In this document: positions 12,878 to 23,376 of the stretch, in pieces
How positions within the stretch are numbered: position 1 is the first letter of the stretch
Layout of the letters: each line of letters starts with the position of its first letter
Assembly (NCBI RefSeq): GCF_963169125.1
Contig: NC_084800.1
Span: 54,420,866 to 54,484,865, forward strand
From: Humulus lupulus
Lineage: Eukaryota; Streptophyta; Magnoliopsida; Rosales; Cannabaceae
Direction: 5' to 3'
Length of the DNA: 64,000 nt
The notes under the pieces: model-generated
What the model was told of the DNA's origin: nothing
The model's database searches: none
What the model saw: only the letters and a program-made list of their open reading frames with translations
Program-made: the position numbers and the translations under genes

Positions 12878-14242
12878 CACATTTTGCGTCCATTTGACAA
12901 GTGACGGGCCCTTGTGTTGGTGCAACAAATTAGACAAGCTTGGTAACCTTTTGTGCTTAAACTTGATAGGTTACCATATGCTGGAAAATCATTAACAGTC
13001 CATAACAACAACGCTTTCAAATTAAGAACTTATTTTTTAAAAGCATCATATGCCTCAACACCATTTTCATACAACTCTTTCAAATCATCAATTAATGGTG
13101 CCAAATAAACATCGATATCATGTCTTGGTTGTTTTGAGCCTGAAATCATTAATGAAAGCATCATGAACTTCCTTTTCATCACCAACCAAGGAGGAAGATT
13201 GTACATAACCAGGAAGACAGGCCATGAACTATGCCGACTACTAAGAGATCTATGCGGGTTTACTCCATCAGCATCTAAACCGAGACGAAGATGTCTTGGT
13301 TCATTTTTGAATTCTGGATTGATATAATCTACCTTCTTCCAGGCCTGTGAATCTGCAGGATGCTAGAGTTTACCATCTTTCACTCATCCAGTCTCGTGCC
13401 ATATTAAGTTCTTAGAGTGTTCTGCACTTCGATATAATCGCTTCAGCCGCGAAATCAAAGGTAAGTACCATAGCACTTTCTGAGGAACAAGTTTCCTAAT
13501 CTCCTTACTTTTGTTAGGTTTGTACCGTGATAAACCACATTATGGGCAAGCGTCCATGTCTACATACTCCTTACGATATAAAATACAATCATTTGGACAT
13601 GCATGAATCTTCTCATACTTCAACCTTATCAAACATAATGTTTTCTTTACTTCATATGTAGACTCCGGAAAACAATTTTCTAGCGGCAAAATCTCCTTGA
13701 AAGCAGCTAAAAATTGACTGAAACACTTATCACTAACTCCATTTTCTGCTTTTATGTTATACAATTTAACCATTGTGGGCAATCTTAGTTTATTGCAACC
13801 ACTGAACAATTGTCTGTCTGCATCTCTAACCATACTATCAAATTTTTCTGGATTATGAAAAAACTCTTCTTGTGCTTCATCAAGCAATTCTATAGGATGA
13901 TCATCAAAATCATTACTCTCAAAATCATCTACACCTCGCCTACCTAATAGATATGGGTCATCATTTAATAATTCTCCATGCCAATACCATTTTCTATAAA
14001 TCATATCAAATCCCCGACAAAATACATGATTTTTTATCATGGTAATATTCCCCTTTACTCCATTACCACAATCGATACAAGGACAACGAATTTTTTGTGG
14101 ATCACTACAATTCTTTAGGCAAAACTCTAAAAATTTGTTGAATCCATCTTGAAATTGTGATGTTTCTCTCCTCTCAAGCATTCATGATTTATCCATACTA
14201 ATAACAATATTAAATTCCTAATAAGTTAGAAAAAAACTTATA

Positions 14243-14640
14243 TTAGGTTTTAGTCTTATAAATTTTTTTAAAAATTCGACAGAGTATCCTCTGTTTCTAT
14301 AGCATACCGTAATTTCATAATTACCTATAAAATCAATACAAACAAACACAATAATCAAGCATAGATGAATCCATCATTATTAGGTTCTAGTCTTATAATT
14401 ATTTTTAAAACTTTGGCAGAGTATCCTCTGTTTCTATAGCATACCGCAATTTCATAATTACCTATAAAACCAATTAAAACAAACACACAAGCATAGATGA
14501 ATCCATCATTATTAGGTTCTAGTCTTATAAAATTTTTAAAAAATTCGACAGAGTATCCTCTGTTTCTATAGCATACCACAATTTCAAAATTTCCTATAAC
14601 AACAACACAAACAAACACAATAATCAAGCATAAATCAATC
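14243..14640. repeat. Tandem repeat, ~125 bp x 3
   Basis: Three consecutive copies upstream of the TNP2 start, each with TTAGGTTCTAGTCTTATAA, then GACAGAGTATCCTCTGTTTC, ATAGCATACCGCAATTTCA and CAAGCATAGATGAATCCATC. GAGTATCCTC is palindromic-like inside each unit. A related GGCAGAGTTTCCCC word occurs at about 6095. Lies in the transposase 5' leader; function unknown. Confidence 0.85.
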
Positions 14641-15535
14641 CATCCTTATATCACCACAGCACGCAAATTTCCCAGAGCCTACTTCACTAATTTTCAAACA
14701 TAACTTTCACTAAATCTAATATGCATGATTACATTAGTCTTATCTTTATACATAAATCTTGTAGTAATATAAATAAAAAAAATAACTAACCTTCAATATT
14801 ACTCTTCAATGCACCTGAAATGAACAACAAAGTTCACCACTCAATCAACGACCTTACTAAAACATTACATAATTAGTAAACTACATAATTAATTATCAAA
14901 CAAAAAAAAAAAAAAAAACCAAACTAGTTAATGAAACTAATGAACAACACTTTGATCATCTTCAAGCTATTTATTTTTTTTCAAATATTTAAAAAAAAAA
15001 TTTATCTATTGTCACAATTTCTAAAATTCACTAATATACATATATATTTATAATAATAAACCTAATTTTTATCACATTATTTAACCTAACAAAATAAACA
15101 AATAATTATAAAAGTTAACTAAATATTAATTATAAAATTCGGAATAAAAAAAATAAAAAAAACATAGAAAAATAAAAAATTATAATCAAAACCATATTTT
15201 AGTGATCTATACCTGTTTTGAAGCTCAAAATCCCCTTACAATGACAAAACTCCGGTCAAAATCCGACAAGAAACACCAAGAGACAATGGAGAAAATACCC
15301 ACGGCCAAATGCTTTTTTTTCTCTAAAAAACAAAAAAAAAAACAGATTTTTGGACTATATTTCGATTTATAGTGTAGAAATGTAGCAAGAAATAAAGAAA
15401 AAAAAAAGGTGTGGCGAATGAAAATGGGTGTTGGCTCACGATTGTTAATGGAGGTTTTTTGGGATTTTTTGCATAGAGGAGAGAGAAGGGCTTGAGGGAG
15501 ATGACCGTTCGGGTGATAAAAATGGGTTATAAAAC
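14641..15535. other. CACTA 5' leader, non-coding
   Basis: No supported gene. AT-rich sequence between the tandem repeats and the subterminal repeats, with long A/T runs. By position it holds the transposase promoter and 5' untranslated region. Confidence 0.6.
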
Positions 15536-15822
15536 CCTTTTACTTCGGCTTTTACCTAAAAACCGAAGTGAAATGTGCACAAGAGCCGCGTTTGGCTTGG
15601 CCATTTTTTTGCATTTTTATTATCTCTAAACATAAGTCACGGGCTTGTGCAACCAAACACGGTCCTCTTCACTATGAATTTTTCACTTCGTTTTTTTACA
15701 AAAGTGAAGTAGTATGTAATTTTTTTCAGAGCGCCATTTTCAAAAGCGAAGTAAAAGAGTTTGAAAATGTTTTTACTTCGGTTTTTTTTGTATGCTCACT
15801 ATAAAAATCGAAGTAAAAGCCT
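15536..15822. repeat. CACTA right subterminal repeat array
   Basis: Copies of TTTTACTTCGGCTTTTACC, AACCGAAGTGAAA and diverged forms (CACTTCGTTTTTTTAC, AAAGCGAAGTAAAAG) in both orientations, mirroring the left array. The last CGAAGTAAAAGCCTATATTT runs into the terminus. Confidence 0.85.
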
Positions 15823-15840
15823 ATATTTCTAGTAGTGAGA

Positions 15841-16599
15841 TAAGGAGTTATGACCCCGAAAACTGGCCTCGTCAGGTGTGAGATCGAAATATGCATGGTC
15901 GTCATATTCAGTCAGACCGCTTTGCTGTAAATACCGACCTCGAAAGCTCGAGGGCGTGTAGCCTCGAATATGTTATGAACTCGCAACGACATGACACTTA
16001 AATATATTTTTCACCGAATGCCTTCAGGCGAGATAGCTCCAGCTCGGGAAGTACAAGGCATAGCGCAAAGTTGGGAGGCGAGCTCGTGATTGACTCATAA
16101 TCTCGACAGACTCAATGCCAATTGCCGATCTCGAAGATTTGATGAATCATTTGGGATAACCCATTACGTGTGAACATGTTTATTGTTGTACAATCCCAAT
16201 GTTTAAGGGATATCATTTAATCTGTTAGCTGTTCCCGGTCTTCATGGGACGTTTCCGTGTATGTAGGAGATAATGCATTTAATAGCATTATGTTAATTGA
16301 TTTACAGAATATCTTCCCGAAATATGTGGAAATGAATTCTACATCCTTCCCTATAAATAGAGAAGGAAACACCATTTGTAAAGGACCTTTTTTCTGATAT
16401 TTGGAGAGAATGCTCTGGGTAACTCTTCTCTAAAAAGTTTCCAGAAAACTCCTAGGTCTTCATAATATAGACTCGTGGACTAGGCAGAGTTAATGTTGAA
16501 CAACATAAAAATCCTCTTGTTTTCCTCTTCATTCATTTGCTCCAGTATTTATTTGTTTAATTGCTCTACTATTTAAGTTGACGAAAAACGGCGTCAATA
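15841..16599 (+). repeat. Main part of Tat 5' LTR
   Basis: Continuation of the LTR whose first 21 bp are at 4527-4547. It contains a TATA box, and ends GTTGACGAAAAACGGCGTCAATA. The terminal ATA where ACA is expected indicates a mutated LTR end. Sequence content is typical of long Tat LTRs, with CTCGA-rich tracts. Confidence 0.75.
16351..16360 (+). promoter_or_regulatory. LTR TATA box
   Basis: CTATAAATAG in CCTTCCCTATAAATAGAG, about 240 bp before the LTR end. This is the expected place for the U3/R promoter of a plant LTR retrotransposon. Confidence 0.7.
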
Positions 16600-16674
16600 G
16601 TTTGGTGCTTTCATTGAGAGCCATTAAACAGTACGTACATGAGTCTGTTCAGTCAAAGAGCCTCTCGAATCAAC

Positions 16675-18020
16675 AATGGCAGCAAATGATCCCAATGTTC
16701 CTGAGGAGGAAATTTTAGATGAAGCTGACTACCCCCGACGCCCTGGAAAACATCCCATGGTGAACTCGGACCTTGATGAGAGGAGTGGTTCATCCGATTC
16801 TCGGGGGGCCACCAGCCCCCAGGGACGACGAGGACATGTACTACAATCCTGAATTATATGTCCCGTTAGTGGAGCTCGAAAATCGTCAACTGCGAAAGCA
16901 GCTGGCAGAGGCTAAGAAGCGCAATGAAGTGCTAGCCAGACTAGCTGCTGAGGCGCAGGTGGCTCAGGCCCCACCTCCGCTAGAGGATCAGGCTCCGCCT
17001 CCGCGAGATGTTCATGTTCCACCGTGTAGGCCTCGAGGGCAGCCACGCAAAAATGCTGCCACCTGAATAGCGGAGCAACCTCCGCTGCTAGCAAAACAAC
17101 CTGCTCCCCCGAGAACCCGGAGAAGTAACCGGGCTGGTGGTCCTGCCAACCCAACCACGGAGACACCAGCCAGAGTAGGGAATAACCGAGCCCCCTTGGA
17201 GGCTCGGACCCAAAATTTTGGTGCCACGCAGAACGTTGCAGAACCCGATCGAGCAAACTCAGGGCCTTCTAGACCCCGTAATGGATGTCAGCCACCATCA
17301 CCAATAAGGCACCCACCATCGCAAATAAGGTATCCCTCACCAACTCGGAGGAGCACACAACTAACCCATGGTGATAAAGAACAATGAGCTGGGTGAAGGC
17401 GTGGAAATGGGGAGACTGCTAGGGAGCATAGGGGTCCCTAACCCACAAGAAGCCAAATGTCTCGGTCTCACACTATTGAGACAAGGCAACCTGCAAGAAA
17501 CCCGTCTTGAAACAACCATGCAACGAGCCATGTCAATGAAGGCTCGGGAGACACTAGATCAGTCAGTATATATAACCAAGAACGAAGATACACTGGGAAT
17601 CGAAGAAATCACCCAGATTTACGAGAACACCTGAAACATAACCGGGGGAATGATAATCCATCGAACCCAGACCTAAGGGATCATCTCAATGGGCACAAGA
17701 ACCCTGTACCGAGGCGCGAAACTGGAGTTGTAATCAACGATAACCAGTTCTCACTGCTTTAAGTCAGACCCCCCGTAGATCCAGTCCAAGAAAGGATTGA
17801 ACAGTTGGAAAGAGTGTTCAGGCTCTTACAAAACGAACGAGGTAGGGAACGGGTTGAAGAGTTCGATGAAGAATTCGAGCCCTGAGCCCCACATATTTCT
17901 AGCACCCTGTTTCCTCAGGGATTCATAATTCCTCATGTCCCACCATTTGATGGGAGTTCAGATCTGCACAGTCATTTAAGCACGCTCAACACAATCATGC
18001 AAGCCAATAATGTGGTCCTT
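16675..18020 (+). pseudogene. Tat gag fragment, broken
   Basis: The frame starts at 16675 (MAANDPNVPEEE), shifts near 16790 to one giving YYNPELYVPLVELENRQLRK, and passes a TGA at about 17066 in a position where CGA is plausible. It continues with proline/arginine-rich sequence (RHPPSQIRYPSPTRR) and reaches IPHVPPFDGSSDLHSHLSTL near 17930-18000. The last part aligns by eye with the start of the retrotransposon gag domain in the Tat element at 35827 (MPHLSKFNGDRDPSDHLGMF). Homology ends near 18020, so most of the capsid domain and all of pol are missing. Gag forms the virus-like particle in this family. Confidence 0.75.
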
Positions 18021-18025
18021 ACACC

Positions 18026-18092
18026 ATGTTTGATATTTACTTGTATTTATATATAAATATACAACATGTGAATAAAATTCAATATCAAACAT
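18026..18092. repeat. Inverted repeat of a small element
   Basis: ATGTTTGATATT and AATATCAAACAT form a perfect 12-bp inverted repeat about 43 bp apart, directly after gag homology stops. Sequence on both sides of the following solo LTR (18093-18115 and 27804-27839) seems to be one AT-rich element. Its family is not determined. Confidence 0.45.
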
Positions 18093-18435
18093 AATATTAT
18101 ATAAAAATTTGTTATTGTAATGCCCTGGTTACCCCAGAATAGTTACAGTGAATGGTGAACCAAAAATTTGACTCGCTACCCGAGTCCTTTGGATAAAAAC
18201 GTGCTTCTAAGTGTTATTAACAGGCTAAGGTGGAAAACCAATAAAAAGGAAAGGATATATTTTATTAAGTACATAAAACTTTTCATGGGCCCATAAAAAA
18301 CATTTATAAGTTATTTACAACTCAAACTGGTCATTACTGTTTCAAATTTACAAACCCGCCGACCTAAGCGGCAAAAATAGGGTAAACGCCCTAGTTCCTC
18401 TGAGAACTCCTTGGCCGTGGTGGTCAAGAGGCTGC

Positions 18436-20490
18436 TGTAACGACCTGAATTCGCTAATAGAGCTTAGGGCCTTGATTAGTGTGCCTGGAGGGCAATAAAT
18501 GATTTAATATGTTAATATGTGAATTTATGCGAATATATGATAATGATGCATGTTTAGTTTAGTTGAATGTGCATGTGGGCCCCGTTTAGATAATAGGGAT
18601 ATAAATGTGATAAATGCGATATATATGTGATATATCTGTCCAGCACGATCCGAGACAGTCATGGGGAGCGGTTAGCCAGAAAGTCACATCAAGGTTGAGA
18701 ATCTGACTCGGGGCGAGTCGAGGGGTAATTTGGGCATTAGTTATTATATGGGGTTATCGGGTTGTGAAAATAAATATTTTGAGATATATTTGAGGATAAA
18801 ATGTCTAGGAGGGAATATTGGGGAAATTTACTATTTTGCCCTCGGGGACGTTTTGGTACCCCGAGCCTTGAGGTAACCTTGAAGCTTTAGTTAAATAAAA
18901 CAGAACTTGGAATAGTTTAGAACACATAGAAACCAACCCATATCTTTCCTCATCACTTGGTTTTCTTCTCTTCATCTTCCTCTAAGGCTTAGCAAGGAAA
19001 ACTTGGGGAAATCAACTTGAAGATAACGAATTGCAGCTGGGGATTTAGGGGAGCTTGAAGCTTGGAGCATAGGGAGCTGGTTCTGAGGTTCAATCTAGCA
19101 AGGGTAAGCTTTAATTATAAAGATTATGTTTAGAATTGTTGCTAGTTATTAGAGATTGCATGTTAGCTAAGGTTGGGATGTTCTTGATTGCTTGGTTGAG
19201 TTTTGAAGCTGGTTCTTGATAGGTTTTGATGTTGACACTGTGTTAGAACCTTTGTGGTGATAATCTAGGACTGTTACTTAAGTTTTCGATGAATTGGTTT
19301 GAGGAAAAATGCAAAAAATGATGAAGATTTCTGGGTTGCAGGCTAGGGTCGCGGCCCTATGAGGGGCATGCCGCGGCCCGTGTGCGCGTGTGGCCATGGG
19401 AGGCCGAGATGTTTGATGCGCGCCGCGGCCCGTTTGTGCTTCAGGGAGATGCTAGCCTCTGTTTCGAGGCTAGCCGCGACGCTTGTGGGTAGGGCCACGG
19501 CTCTTAGTGCCAGTCTGAGTTTTTAAGTGTGTTTAGGCTTGGGAACTCAATGGTTAAGGCTCGGGATGGATTTTATCACCCAGATTGATAGAATTCAAGG
19601 TCCCGGAGGTTAGAGATATGGCTCAACGTTATTTAATGGATTAGAACTTGATGGATGGATATTGTTAATGTGTTGTGACTAGGGTTTCGACGAGGCTCAA
19701 GTTAGAGGACTGTGCTCGGAGAGCTCGAGACACAGGTAAGAAAACCCTTGTTCCCATAAAGCTTGTATGCAGGGCTGAGCCCAATGTGTTTGAATTTTAG
19801 GGTGTAGCCCTTTATTTGAATTTTCTAGTATTCTGTACTTGCTTATTATGCCATGAATGCAATTATGTGAATGATCGGCAAGTGCCGGGAACAGTGTAGG
19901 CCGAGGTCGGCAGGGGCCGGAAACGGCGTTAGGCACGTTGAGTGCAAGGCCGATTATGGCAAGGGGCCGGGAGCAGCGTTGAGCACGTGGAGTGCGAGTT
20001 GCTAGGGCAAGTCCTTAAAGGATACCTGGGATATCCTCACGGTGTGGACCACGAACCCAGGGTCTGGTAAGGCACCTGGGACGGCTAGGTCGTATGTAGG
20101 TTTTCTTGCTGGGCTTCGACTCACAGATGCTCTGTGGTGCAGGTAAGGGCAAGGAGAAAGCCAACCAACCATGAATGTAGCAGGTGTGAAGCGGCGTGTA
20201 CATGTTTAACCTGCCTGGCTGCCACAGCCAGTGGATTTTTGGGAGATGATTGTAGATAAACTTAGATTTTATTGTTTAGTCGACTTGGTTCAGTTTATAT
20301 GTTGTAAATATTTCTAAACTATATTTTGGGATCCCAAGAGTTAAATTTTTATGAATTTCAATGAAATGAAGTTATTTCTAAAGTTTTTCCTCTGTTTATG
20401 GCTTAATTACACTATTTGACTTAAAACCTCGATTAGCGAGTTGAATGCACGTTTTTAAACTCACTTAGTAACGACTTTGAGGAAGTAGGG
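18436..20490 (+). repeat. 5' LTR of deleted chromovirus, truncated at its 3' end
   Basis: Matches the 3' LTR closely but lacks about 65 bp (near 20099) and about 20 bp in the GC-rich block. It stops at GAGGAAGTAGGG, seven bases short of the expected end CGTTACA. Confidence 0.85.
19340..19505. repeat. GC-rich cassette, GCCGCGGCCC type
   Basis: Repeats of GGTCGCGGCCC, TGCCGCGGCCCG, GCGCGCCGCGGCCCG, GCTAGCCGCGACGC and AGGGCCACGGCTC inside an otherwise AT-rich LTR, following TGAAGATTTCTGGGTTGCAGG. Confidence 0.8.
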
Positions 20491-20494
20491 CTCG

Positions 20495-21177
20495 TGGAGT
20501 AAGTATCTCCCTTTGATCGAGTTCTCGTACAACAATAGTTATCAAGTGACCATCGGAGTGGCTCCGTACGAGATGCTTTATGGAAGAAAGTGTAGATCAC
20601 CTATTCATTAGGACGAGACAGGTGAGAGAAGATATTTGGGTCCTGAAATGGTTCAGAGGACCGATGAGGCAATTGAGAAGATTAGAGCACGTATGCTCGC
20701 CTCCTAGAGTCGACAGAAAATTTATTCAGACCTGAAACGCAGGAGCGTGGAATTTCAGGTTGGTGACCATGTGCTCCTTAGGGTTTCACCCATGAGGGGT
20801 GTGAAACGGTTTGGTGTTCGGGGCAAGTTGAGCCCTAGGTTTGTTGGCCCCTTCGAGATTCTGGAACAGGTTAGAGAGGTAGCTTACAGGTTAGTGATGC
20901 CTCCAGCTTTATCAGGGGTTCATGATGTTTTCCATGTATCCATGCTCCGGAAGTATATGTCAGATTCGACACATGTTCTAAGTTTTGAGAATCTAGAGCT
21001 TGATCAGGATTTTTCCTATGAGGAGAAGCCGGTTTAGGTTCTTGACCGGAAAGATAAAGTCTTGCGGAGCAAAACCATCGCCTTGGTGAAAGTGCTGTGG
21101 AGAAACAGCAAGGTTGAGGAGGCGATGTGGGAACTTGAGTCAGAGATGAGGGAGCGGTATCCCTAGTTGTTCAGGTA
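20495..21177 (+). pseudogene. Integrase C-terminus and chromodomain fragment
   Basis: Translation from 20495 gives [17 protein letters not shown] and [16 protein letters not shown], the end of the integrase core of Ty3/gypsy elements. Stops occur at about 20609 and 20706. From 20747 VGDHVLLRVSPMRGVKRFG and VFHVSMLRKY are the integrase C-terminal (GPY/F) region. After another stop near 21036, VLDRKDKVLRSK and VKVLWRN..VEEAMWELESEM form a chromodomain-like tail, which in this lineage directs integration to particular chromatin. The same landmarks appear in the chromovirus at 32800-54149. Confidence 0.88.
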
Positions 21178-21197
21178 ATTTCGAGGATGAAATTTCT

Positions 21198-21213
21198 GTA
21201 AGGAGGGGGTAGT
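21198..21213 (+). promoter_or_regulatory. Polypurine tract
   Basis: GTAAGGAGGGGGTAGT immediately before the 3' LTR start TGTAACGACCC; the plus-strand DNA primer of LTR retrotransposons. Confidence 0.85.
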
Positions 21214-23376
21214 TGTAACGACCCGAATTCGCTAATAGGGCTTAGGGCCTTGATTAGTGTGCCTGGAGGGCAATAAATGATTTAATATGTTAATATGTGA
21301 ATTTATGCGAATATATGATAATGATGCATGTTTAGTTTAGTTAAATGTGCATGTGGGCCCCGTTTGGATATTAGGGGTATAAATGTGATAAATGCGATAT
21401 ATATGTGATATATCTATGCAGCACGATCCGAGACAGTCTTGGGCAGCGGTTAGCTAAAAAGTCACAGCAGGGTTGAGAATCCGACTCGGGGCGAGTCGAG
21501 GGGTAATTTGGGCATTAGTTATTATATGGGGTTATCGGGTTGTGAAAATAAATATTTGGAGATATATTTGAGGATAGAATGCCTAGGAGGGAATATTGGG
21601 GAAATTTACTATTTTGCCCTCGGGGACGTTTTGGTACCCCGAGCCTTGAGGTAACCTTGAAGCTTTAGTTAAATAAAACAAAACTTGGAATAGTTTAGAA
21701 CACATAGAAACCGACCCATATCTTTCCTCATCACTTAGTTTTCTTCTCTTCATCTTTCTCTAAGGCTTAGCAAGGAAAACTTGGGGAAATAAACTTGAAG
21801 CTAACGAATTGCAGCTGGTGATTTAGGGGAGCTTGAAGCTTGGAGCATAGGGAGCTGGTTCTGAGGTTCAATCCAGAAAGGGTAAGCTTTAATTATAAAG
21901 ATTATGTTTAGAATTGTTGCTGGTTATTAGAGATTGCATGTTAGCTAAGGTTGGGATGTTCTTGATTGCTTGGTTGAGTTTTGAAGTTGGTTCTTGATAG
22001 GTTTTGATGTTGAGACTATGTTAGAACCTCTGTGGTGATAATCTGGGACTGTTAGTTATGTTTTGGGTGAATTGGTTTGAGGAAAAACGCAGAAAAATGA
22101 TGAAGATTTCTGGGTTGGAGGCTAGGGTCGCGGCCCTATGAGGGGCATGCCGCGGCTCGTGTGCGCGTGTGGCCATGGGAGGCTGAGATGTTTGATGTGC
22201 GCTGCGACACTTGGCCAAACGCGCCGCGACCCGTGTGTGCTTCAGGGAGATGCTAGCCTCTGTTTCGAGGCTAGCCGCGGTGCTTGTGGGTAGGGCCGCG
22301 GCTCTTTGTGCTAGTCTGAGTTTTTAAGTGTGTTTTGGCTTGGGAACTCAATGGTTAAGGCTCGGGATGGATTTTATCACCCGGATTAATAGAGTTCAAG
22401 GTCCCGGAGGTTAGAGATATGGCTCAAAGTTATTTAATGGATTAGAATTTGATGGATGGATATTGTGAATGTGTTGTGACTAGGGTTTCAGCGAGGCACA
22501 AGTTAGAGGACTGTGCTCGGGATATCGGTGCTTGGAGAGCTCTGGACTCAGGTAAGAAAACCCTTGTTCCCATAGAGCTTGTATGCAGGGCTGAGCCCAA
22601 TGTGTTTGAATTGCAGGGCATGGTCCTTTGATTGAATTTGCTAGTATTCTGTACTTTCTTATTATGCCGTGAATTCAATTATGTGAATGATCGGCAAGAT
22701 CCGAGAACGGTGTAGGCCGAGGTTGGCAGGGGCCGGAAACGGCGTTAGGCACGTTGAGTGCAAGGCCGAGTATGGGAAGGGGACGGGAGCAGCGTTGAGC
22801 ACGTGGAGTGCGAGTTGTCAGGGCGAGTCCCTAAAGGATACCTGGGATATCCTCACGGTGTGGACTGCGAACCCAGGGTCTGGTAAGGCACCTGGAATGG
22901 CTAGGCCGTATGTGTTTAGCCCATTGATGGCCAGTTTATGTACTTGGTGTATGTTTTGCATATGTTATCTGTTTTTGGGTTTTCTTGCTGGGCTTCGGCT
23001 CACAGATGCTCTGTGGTGCAGGTAAGGGCAAGGAGAAAGCCAACCAACCATGAGTGTAGCAGGTGTGAAGCGGCGTGTACATGTTTGGCCTGCCTGGCTG
23101 CCATAGCCAGTGGATTTTTGGGATATGATTTTACATAAACTTAGATTTTGTCATTTAGTTGACTTGGTTCAGTTAATATGTTGTAAATATTTCTAAACTG
23201 TATTTTGGGATCCCAAGTGTTAAATTTTTATGAATTTCAATGAAATGGAGTTATTTCTAAAGTTTTTCCTCTGTTTATGGCTTAATTACACTATTTGACT
23301 TAAAACCTCGATTAGCGAGTTGAATGCACGTTTTTAAACTCACTTAGTAACGACTCTGAGGAAGTAGGGCGTTACA
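21214..23376 (+). repeat. 3' LTR of deleted chromovirus, 2163 bp
   Basis: TGTAACGACCCG to GGGCGTTACA, complete. Serves as a reference copy for the family: landmarks are GCCTTGATTAGTGTGCCTGG near the start, the GC-rich block at 22115-22310, TTTTCTTGCTGGGCTTCGGC near 22980 and GTAACGACTCTGAGGAAG at the end. Confidence 0.9.
22115..22310. repeat. GC-rich cassette, mixed GCCGCGGC and CCGCGAC
   Basis: Sister of the block at 19340: GGTCGCGGCCC, TGCCGCGGCTCG, GCTGCGACACTTGG, GCGCCGCGACCCG, GCTAGCCGCGGTGC, GGGCCGCGGCTC. It has one more unit than the 5' LTR copy. Confidence 0.8.

Larger units (their letters stand above)
8479..14181 (-). pseudogene. CACTA TNP2-type transposase, interrupted
   Basis: The start codon at 14181 opens a Transpos_assoc domain (RCPCIDCGNG, WYWHGE). 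This leads into Transposase_21: CPNDCILYRKEY (about 13560), then CGLSRYK, GLDADGVNPHRS (about 13270) and NDFPAYGNLS (about 12990), with Asp residues expected in the DDE-like core. A solo LTR (10464-12877) splits the domain after the segment encoding STKGYQACLIC; coding resumes with CYMGHRRYLHLSHPDRN. Next are MDVMHIEKNVCES (10208), the DUF4218 region (about 9500-9900), an intron with donor GTAAGT near 9327 and acceptor TTTGCAG near 9249, and a DUF4216 region (8600-9100), ending DEMWIN. In-frame stops occur near 13548, 13390 and 13365, and within 13000-13060. Role in the family: cuts and joins CACTA ends. This copy is inactive. Confidence 0.88.
4548..15837 (-). mobile_element. CACTA (En/Spm) transposon, 11.29 kb
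   Basis: The right end reads inward as CACTACTAGAAATATAGGC; the left end is a mutated form, CACAACAAGGAAAATGGGC. Both continue into TTTTACTTCGGTTTTT. The 3-bp target duplication is AGA (4545-4547 and 15838-15840), as expected for CACTA. Subterminal regions on both sides hold arrays of ACTTCGGTTTTTA and its complement. Both genes, the TNP2 transposase and the ULP1-type protein, run on the minus strand, so the transcriptional 5' end is on the right. A solo LTR (10464-12877) interrupts the transposase. The element cannot now make an intact TNP2. Confidence 0.93.
4527..18020 (+). mobile_element. Tat-type Ty3/gypsy fragment: 5' LTR plus gag
   Basis: The LTR starts with TGTTACACC at 4527, is broken after 21 bp by the CACTA element, resumes at 15841 and ends GGCGTCAATA at 16599. 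LTR plus leader resemble the complete Tat element at 33890-46256. Both have a similar LTR end (GTCAA.A), and both are followed immediately by GTTTGGTGCTTTCATTGAG. A gag reading frame follows, and homology stops near 18020 inside gag. No pol or 3' LTR of this copy is visible, so the 3' part is lost. Confidence 0.75.
18436..23376 (+). mobile_element. Chromovirus (Ty3/gypsy) with large internal deletion
   Basis: Two forward LTRs of the TGTAACGACC...GGGCGTTACA family surround only about 720 bp of internal sequence: the end of integrase, a chromodomain and a polypurine tract. The flanks GCTGC (18431-18435) and GCCGC (23377-23381) fit a 5-bp duplication with one mismatch. Gag, protease, reverse transcriptase, RNase H, most of integrase, the primer-binding site and the last few bases of the 5' LTR are missing. 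It cannot move by itself. Confidence 0.88.

Noticed and set aside
14355..14627. 90-codon frame with repeated peptide
   Set aside because: It is the product of the ~125-bp tandem repeats in the CACTA leader; no family recognised.
17012..17256. Minus-strand ORFs over the Tat gag fragment
   Set aside because: Opposite-strand shadows of the Pro/Arg-rich gag region.
22687..23138. 112- and 66-codon overlapping frames
   Set aside because: They fall inside a 3' LTR, have no domain, and differ between LTR copies.
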